In this document: in pieces, positions 58,371-64,000 of the stretch
Numbering within the stretch: position 1 is the first letter of the stretch
How the letters are laid out: every line of letters starts with the position of its first letter
Source: Tetradesmus obliquus
Lineage: Eukaryota; Chlorophyta; Chlorophyceae; Sphaeropleales; Scenedesmaceae
DNA length: 64,000 bases
Assembly (NCBI GenBank): GCA_030272155.1
Contig: CP126192.1
Location: forward strand, 7,102,501 to 7,166,500
Reading direction: 5' to 3'
Notes under the pieces: model-generated
The model's input: the letters and a program-made list of their open reading frames with translations, nothing else
What the model was told of the DNA's origin: nothing
Databases searched by the model: none
Position numbers and translations under genes: made by a program

Positions 58371-60540
58371 GTGGCTCAGCTGTATCCCTGCTGCCGCCCC
58401 CATCACCCTGTAGCCCCATGCCTGCCTGCTGTGCTGCCTCTGCAAACATCCAACCTGGGCTGTTGGCTCTGCTCAAGAGTGCAGTGCCCTCCCTACTGTG
58501 GTGATGAGACAGGCGCTCAAACTCAGCCAGAGCAGCAGCCAGCTGCTGCACCTGCACATGAAAAGAAGAGGAGGGGTTACAATGGTGTGTTCATGTGGCA
58601 TACGCCACTAGTGTCAAGACATCTGAGATAATAGGGTTCACATGAAAGCCGGCAGTGATGAGCAGTAACTCAAGCTGGCCAGGCCTGATGCTCAGGCTGC
58701 GTACTGGCTGAGTACTCGCTGCACTGCCAGTGCGGTACTCGCGCTAGTACTCAAACCCCCGGTAACGTCCAGGATGCGACACACACCTGCCCACCATGAC
58801 GGGCAGCACACCTGTGCATACCTGGGCGCTTGAACTCAAATGTAACATTCAACATAACATATAACATATGATTCACCTGTCACATGTTATGTCATATACG
58901 TTAGTAACAATAACTACCTGCCAGGGAGTGAGCTCCATGCGCTGTGCCACGTGCAGCCTCCGGCCTTCTGTGGCTGCTGTGCCCTGCTCTCCTGTCTCCA
59001 AGTTCACAACCACCGATTGATACATTGGAATGTGATTGTGGCAGTGTGCCAGGTAGACCAGGGTCTGCACCTCTTCCATAATCTGCTCCAAGCGCTGCAT
59101 GTACACGCCCCGGGCTGCTGCTGCTGCTGCTGCTGCTGTTGATGATGCTGCTGATGCTGACGCCGTGGCCTGTGCTGCTGCTGGGTGTGCTGAGTGCAGC
59201 AATTGGTGGTTGCTGGCAGCACACAATGCTGCTGTGGTTTGCTGAGGTGTGGACGCATCTGCTGCCTCGCCTGTTGCAAGCTCGAGAAGCACCACCACAC
59301 GGGCGAACAGGGACTGCAGCAGCACCAGCAGCAGTGGCGTCGGCAGCAGCAGCAGAGCAGTGTCACATCAACAATGCACGATACAGATACGAGGCGTCTG
59401 AGTTTACAGTGTGGGCATGGCAAGGATGGTGCACACAGTAGCATGCTCCCTCCGCAGCCTGTTTATTCATGTGTGAGTGCTGGGTGCTTTGGGTCTGTCG
59501 CGACGCAAGTTCATCAACATCATCATCATCATCATTATGCTACCATTCAAGCCATTGCAACGTCGCTAGCGGCCACGCGCCCCGTAAGAGCGGCTAGCGA
59601 TCGCATGTTGTTGTGATCGCATGTTGTCGTGGTCCCATGTTGTTGTGGTCGCATGTTGTTGTGTAGCAGGTAATGATCCGCCTCACCCGCCAGTAGCTGC
59701 ACCAGTCCTCCACGCCCCACGCCTCCACGAGCTGCACCTGCTCCACCGTTGCGTTATGTAACAGCCGCATAACATAGCTGCCGTCGGCGGCCTGGCTGCT
59801 GAAGCTACCGGCTGCCCGCCTGGTGCCTGCTTGCGCAGCAGCAGCTGCTCTGCCAGCAGCATCAGCTGAGGTTAAGGGGCTGGGAGAGCTGGCAGGCGTT
59901 GGTGCGTCCCTGTTGCTGCTGCTGTTGGTCCAGTGCGGCTGGGCCATTGCCACCTCTGCTGCCTGCTGCTGCTGCATTTCTGCCACCTCGACGTCTTGGT
60001 GCAGCACCATGTCAATCAGCAGCTGCAGCAGCACTCACAGCGACAGGGCAAACAGCAGGGTGGAAGGCTGTCAGCTGCATGAAACCAGCAAGCAGCAGCC
60101 ATGTAGTGCCGCATCAATTTTGAACAGTGATACTTGCGCTACTGACTGCCAGCCCCCACAGCACACCTGCACATTGAATGCCGGCTGACGGTGCACAGCT
60201 TCTTTCGACACAACCGTTGCTCTTCAATATCCTCGTCGGACATGTTGGGTTTGGCTTTCGCCGATTCAAGTAGCGAGTTCGCCGGCCTGCTTGCATGCTT
60301 CCAAATGTAATGTTTCTGTCAAGACACTCTGTAAGTGCCCACCTGCTCCCGCCTAGGTGCCGCCAGCTGCTCTTCCTGCATTTCCTGCAAGGTTTTCAAA
60401 TGCGCTGCCACCTGCCGCTCCAGGTAATTTACGTTGTGTACATACCAGTGACCGTTGATTTTTGTCCGCTGGTGTGCAAACAGGCTGGCTGCTGCGCTTT
60501 TGCTTGACTTGCGGCGCCGCTGCTGTGCTGCTGTTGGCAT
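57482..60540 (-). CDS. Unrecognised multi-exon gene with Gln/Ala-rich, partly helical product
   Basis: Exons on the minus strand: from about 60540 (MPTAAQQRRRKSSKSAAAS) through HQRTKINGHWYVHN, VNYLERQVAAHLKTLQEMQE to 60337; possibly 60286-60172; 60021-59687 (LLIDMVLHQDVEVAEMQQQQ, LLHNATVEQVQLVEAWG); about 59310-58919 (SLFARVVVLLELATGEA, MEEVQTLVYLAHCHNH); about 58550-58119 (AALAEFERLSHHHSRE, LHMVIANTLSHLQAAK); and 57731-57482 (YPFGPMPTAVTEAVALAA, then a Gln-rich end). Upstream of 60540 the frame stays open (LGSSRSSPYGSAP), so the start could lie farther out, for example the ATG near 60619. Amphipathic, heptad-like stretches suggest coiled coil; a basic N-terminus could be a nuclear signal. 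I do not recognise the family. The joint after 60337 is unresolved, since the simplest splice gives a stop. Confidence 0.55.
57905..58215 (-). repeat. Pair of homologous, diverged exons (HMVIANTLSHLQAAK)
   Basis: The exon ending at 58119 and a second segment ending at about 57906 both read a helix with HMVIANTLSHLQAAK and a gtgag donor. Before it they differ (RRHVKSRHLHMISL against GRYEKSSHLHLESM). The second has a potential upstream Ser/Asp-rich extension. Unlike most duplicates here, both copies look like intact protein sequence. Confidence 0.7.
59596..59662. repeat. 16-17 bp tandem repeat (tcgcatgttgttgtg), four copies
   Basis: Degenerate units of gatcgcatgttgttgtg sit in an intron of the minus-strand gene. 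Confidence 0.75.
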
Positions 60541-60689
60541 GCCTGCAAGCAGCAAATCAGCAGGAGCTGAGCCATATGGAGAACTTCGGGAGCTGCCCAG
60601 CTTGTAACAGATACTCATGTCATCTGTACATATCAGTATTATTGGGAGCTTGTGCCAGCACGTGCAAGCACACATCCACGCGCAAGTGA

Positions 60690-62297
60690 AACAATGTTCA
60701 CACCTGCTGTGCTGAGTTGCCCAGGGCGATCTTATGTATCAGGCCAGACGGGCGCTGCCTTTGATGCGTGGAAGTATTTATTGGCGTGCTAAATAACGTT
60801 GTCGCCACAAGAATAATCAGGAGGCTCTTGCCACGGGTAGCCCATGGCAAAGACGCCTGCCTTTCAAAACACACCGCAGGCTCGTACGACGGCAACCGCA
60901 GGGAGAAGTAAAAAGTTGCAAAGCTTTACAAATGTCGTCAAAGCGTGCTCCGTGTACTGGACAAGTAGCGTACACTGGTGCCACCAGCTGGTCACTAGTA
61001 GTGCACCACTGGTGTGCAGGAAACTATACTGCAGTTGTGCGAAACGATCCAGTTTGTGGATTTTCAAACATCTGTGGATGAAAGGTCGACTATTGCGGCT
61101 GCTGCTGTGCATGCTGGCAGATTCGTCGCGGTTTTACAACGTGCAATGACACTTGTCCAAATCAACTGTGCAGTCACTGATAAGGTGCCAGTGGCCCCCT
61201 TTTCTTTTTCTTTTGAACAGCCAAATCCAACGATATTTACACCGGCCAGTAGTACGCAGTGCTCTGTACACAATCAGGTCCACATCCCTGACAGTGCACT
61301 GTTGGCACCAGCTGCTTCAATGGAGACCCTGTTGCACTGCCAGATTTGCTGTACCTAAACGTATACGATGCTGCACAGAACGAGTCCAAAAAACAACTTC
61401 ATGTTACAGGCCGGGACCTACAGCAGATCTGCTAAGTGGTTACCCAAGAGGTCACACAACAGGCAAACTTTGGTTTGCCTGTTTCAGTCAGCGACAGCTG
61501 TCGCTAGCCTGCAGGCCAAACCCATCAACATTGCTTCCTCCTACCGCTGCAGCTGGCGCATCAGCTGCTGCAGCCCGTATTGCTGCAGCTGCCCCACCCC
61601 GCTGCTGCAGCTGCCTGCCAGCATCCAAAGCTGCAAAACCAAGCACCAACACACGCAGCCATGCCCGTGCACGCACATCACATATGCAGGGCACTGCTCT
61701 GGCAACAGAGTGACAGCAGCCTGATAGCATCACCTCCTCCGCAGCATGTTCACAGAGAGTTTGCATACAGCATGAAAGCATGGAAGTATCCTCAGCACGT
61801 TCGGTCGAGAGGCGCGTCGAAAGCATTCATAATATCGCGACGTGAACTGGTATAAGGTTTACGGGCCGCATGTGCTTAGGCTGGCGCAGACTTGTCCCGC
61901 GCAACACCTCGCAATCCCGCCGGCATCAGCATGAAATGAGCCTGCCAGCATCACCTGCTGCTCCTGCCGGCTGCAGCTAGTGAGTCAACTGCTGCATCCT
62001 GCCGCACCACCATCATCAAATCACCAATGCCGAACGATCGGAACTGCACCTGCGCATCAACTGCAACCCGCAACCCTCATGACACCATCCTTGGGCCAGC
62101 ATCAGCATGCAACGAACCTGCCGGCATCACCGCCTCCTCCTGCCGGCTGCAGCTGGCGCGTCAGCTGCTGCAGCCTGCCACAGGTCACCTGCCATGCTCA
62201 GAAACTGCTGCAGCACACCCACAGCCACATGCCTCAGTGCTGTATACACATGTTATGCTCCATGCCTGCTGGCATCGGCATGAGTCCAGCATCATGA
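60690..62297. other. Region without a recognised gene, carrying decayed copies of the LRR gene end
   Basis: Near 61540-61590, 61950-61985 and 62120-62170 the plus strand has tgccggctgcagctggcgc(a/g)tcagctgctgcagc. This is the reverse complement of the terminal coding end of the LRR gene (ATADAPAAAGKRR region). The region therefore contains at least three extra copies of that 3' end. No other gene was found. Confidence 0.6.
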
Positions 62298-62484
62298 TCA
62301 CCGCCTCCGCTTGCCAGCTGCAGCTGGCGCGTCAGCTGTTGCCGCCTGCCGCAAGTATCGCTGCAGCTGCCCCACCCCCGCTGCTGCCGCCTGGCGGGCC
62401 CCCCTGCTCAGCCCCCTGCAAGAGCCCAGCTGCAAATCTTCGAGGCCAGGTAGTGCTGACAGCAGCTCGCGCAAGCCTGCAGAT

Positions 62485-62517
<33 letters not shown>

Positions 62518-64000
62518 GTCAGAATTGGCCGCTGCAGGAGCCGAGCTGCAAATCTTCAAGCCCAGGTAGTGCTGACAGCAGCTCACGCAAGCCTGCAGCC
62601 AGCAGCAGCAGCAGCACCAGCATCAGGGTCAGAAAATTTGGATCACTGCAAGAGCCCAGCTGCCAATCAGCCGAAGTAGTGCTGACAGCAACTCGCGCAA
62701 GCCTGCAGCCACAGCAGCAGCAGCAGCGGCAAGAGCGCCACAGGGCCATCACAGGTGGACAGATCGAGGCGAGATTGACAGGCAGGCCAGGGCAGGCCAC
62801 CGGGATTGACCAGGATATTGTGTGTTAGACCAAATCACAGTGACCGATTCAATTCCCTGGGCACCTGAACATTTACAAAAGATCCACGCAGGAGAGCTTG
62901 TTACTCACCTTCCTCTGTGACGCTGCTGCTGGTGATGTCCAGCGTTGTCAAGCTGCTGCATCCCAGCAGCCCCCTCAGCCCGTCATCACCAACAGTAGCA
63001 CCTGCATTGCGCACCACTAGCTCCTGCAAGCTGCCAGCAGCCAGCTGGCCAATCAAAATCAGGCCTTCGTCACACGCCAGCTTGCTGCAGCGGTTGATGT
63101 ACAGCCGCTTCAGAGGGAGACATCCACGAACCTTCGCCTCCTCTGGTTGATCCGCTGCATCTCCTGCTGCTGCTGTTGCTGCTGCTGCTGCTGAGCTGGG
63201 TGATGGATCAGGAGCATCAACCTTGCTGCTGCTGCCGCCGCCAGCTGCCCACAGTGCCACAGCAAGTGCCGTCAAGCCCTGCTGACTAACATGTGCCCCG
63301 CTGATGTCCATATCCTCCAGATTTGGAGATTTGCCGGCCATACTGAGCAGGCAGGCGTCTGTGACATAGCTGGTGCCGCTGCGCAGCAGGCCTGAGGGCA
63401 GCTGCAGCATTGCACAGCCGATGTGCAGCGTGTGCAGGTGAGGGAAGCCGGGCAGGCTTGCTGCGTTGCGGGCTGTTGCGTTGAAGCCTGCAGAAGAGAG
63501 GTGATACAGCACATGCAGCAGCAGCTTGAAAACTTGTTGAAAGCAGCACGCCTGGCGTGGCTGCTTGATGGAACATATGACAGCTGAATCATGAAAACAG
63601 AATGGCACAGCTCGCCGCAACAGCCGCATGAGCCACTGGCCTCAGCAGCAACTGCATCAGCTGCAGCCCCTGATAGTGAACACAAGCATTCACAGCGTCA
63701 AACTGTGAAACAAACAGGCCCACGCACCGTAGAAGCCTCCCAGGCCGCTGAGCTTCAGCACGCGCAGCAGCGGCATGGCTGCCTGCAGCCCCTCCAAATG
63801 CAGCTCAATGCCGCCGTCAATGGCAGAACAAGAACGACTTACATCCAGCTCGAACAGCAGCCCGAACCCACATGAAAACAGGCTACCACAGAGCAGAATA
63901 GCCGAGAAAGGACTGTACATGAAGTAACAACGACGACGTATACGTAATACTTCTTCTCACCGTAAAAGCCGCCCAAACCGCTGAGCTTCAGCACCCGCAG
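62298..64000 (-). CDS. Leucine-rich-repeat protein, AMN1/F-box-LRR-like, 3' part (continues beyond window)
   Basis: Exons on the minus strand: about 63845-63731 (LDVSRSCSAIDGGIELHL, LLRVLKLSGLGGFYG), 63487-62909 (LPGFPHLHTLHIGCAMLQ, VTDACLLSMAGKSPNLEDM, LKRLYINRCSKL, GSLQELVVRNAGATVGDDGL, SSLTTLDITSSSVTEEG) and 62476-62298 (LRELLSALPGLEDLQLGSC), ending AAAGKRR and a stop. Phases agree (GG|C joints). The repeats of about 25-28 residues with LxxLxIxxC/SxxVTDxGL are of the cysteine-containing LRR type found in F-box/AMN1 proteins, which recognise substrates of SCF ubiquitin ligases; that role is inferred. An Ala/Pro/Asp-rich insert interrupts the repeats at about 63150-63240. The N-terminus, where an F-box would be, lies outside the window. 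Confidence 0.75.
62470..62730 (-). repeat. Three acceptor-side copies of exon LRELLSALPGLEDLQLGSC
   Basis: Copies begin at about 62712, 62596 and 62476 on the minus strand, each after a ctgcag preceded by a CTG run. Only the last continues to the stop; the first has lost bases within the leucine repeat. Confidence 0.85.
63731..64000 (-). repeat. Duplicate of exon end LRVLKLSGLGGFYG
   Basis: The text ctgcgggtgctgaagctcagcgg... with a gtgag donor at about 63960-64000 repeats the exon end at 63731-63775. Either copy could be the used one; the window edge prevents a decision. Confidence 0.75.

Noticed and set aside
260-64000. tRNA or rRNA genes
   Set aside because: No cloverleaf-type sequence with a T-arm consensus and no rRNA core motif was seen on either strand.

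Overview
The window is nuclear DNA of a green alga, most likely a chlorophycean (Scenedesmus/Selenastrum-like; placement inferred). The genes are intron-rich with GT-AG introns. CAG/CTG trinucleotide tracts occur throughout, coding sequence is rich in Gln/Ala runs, TGTAA (the chlorophycean poly(A) signal) follows several genes, and the gene content is plant/algal.

Layout. 1-7641 (+): most of an OCRL-type inositol polyphosphate 5-phosphatase (5-phosphatase, ASH and RhoGAP-like domains). 8922-9800 (+): an uninterrupted 292-residue ORF of unknown function. 11735-28740: an EnSpm/CACTA DNA transposon of about 17.0 kb. Its 27-bp terminal inverted repeats begin CACTATGGTCAC and are followed by arrays of a TGTCCAG motif. 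It carries two minus-strand genes (a Tnp2-like transposase and an unrecognised basic/acidic protein) and an array of 282-bp repeats. The element sits inside an exon of a secreted-type Cys-rich gene (28741-31100, minus); the reading frame of that exon appears to resume on the far side of the element (11734-11680). 33151-34212 (-): a 137-residue KxDL-motif (KXD1/BORC-type) protein, divergent from 34576-43180 (+), a membrane protein resembling the plant DUF7906 family. 43811-54070 (+): a Yellow-Stripe-Like (OPT family) metal-chelate transporter. 57482-60540 (-): an unrecognised gene with a Gln/Ala-rich product. 62298-64000 (-): the 3' part of a leucine-rich-repeat gene that runs off the window.

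The most unusual property is structural. Nearly every host gene here contains exon fragments duplicated in tandem into the neighbouring intron, each with its splice acceptor or donor. I find roughly fifty such decoy fragments. The copy that keeps the reading frame is the last one when acceptor sides are duplicated and the first one when donor sides are duplicated, so the extra copies always lie in the intron. Many acceptors are also fed directly by (CTG)n tracts. The host genes share no evident pathway. The two transposon genes, the inverted repeats and the subterminal motifs form one coherent mobile unit.
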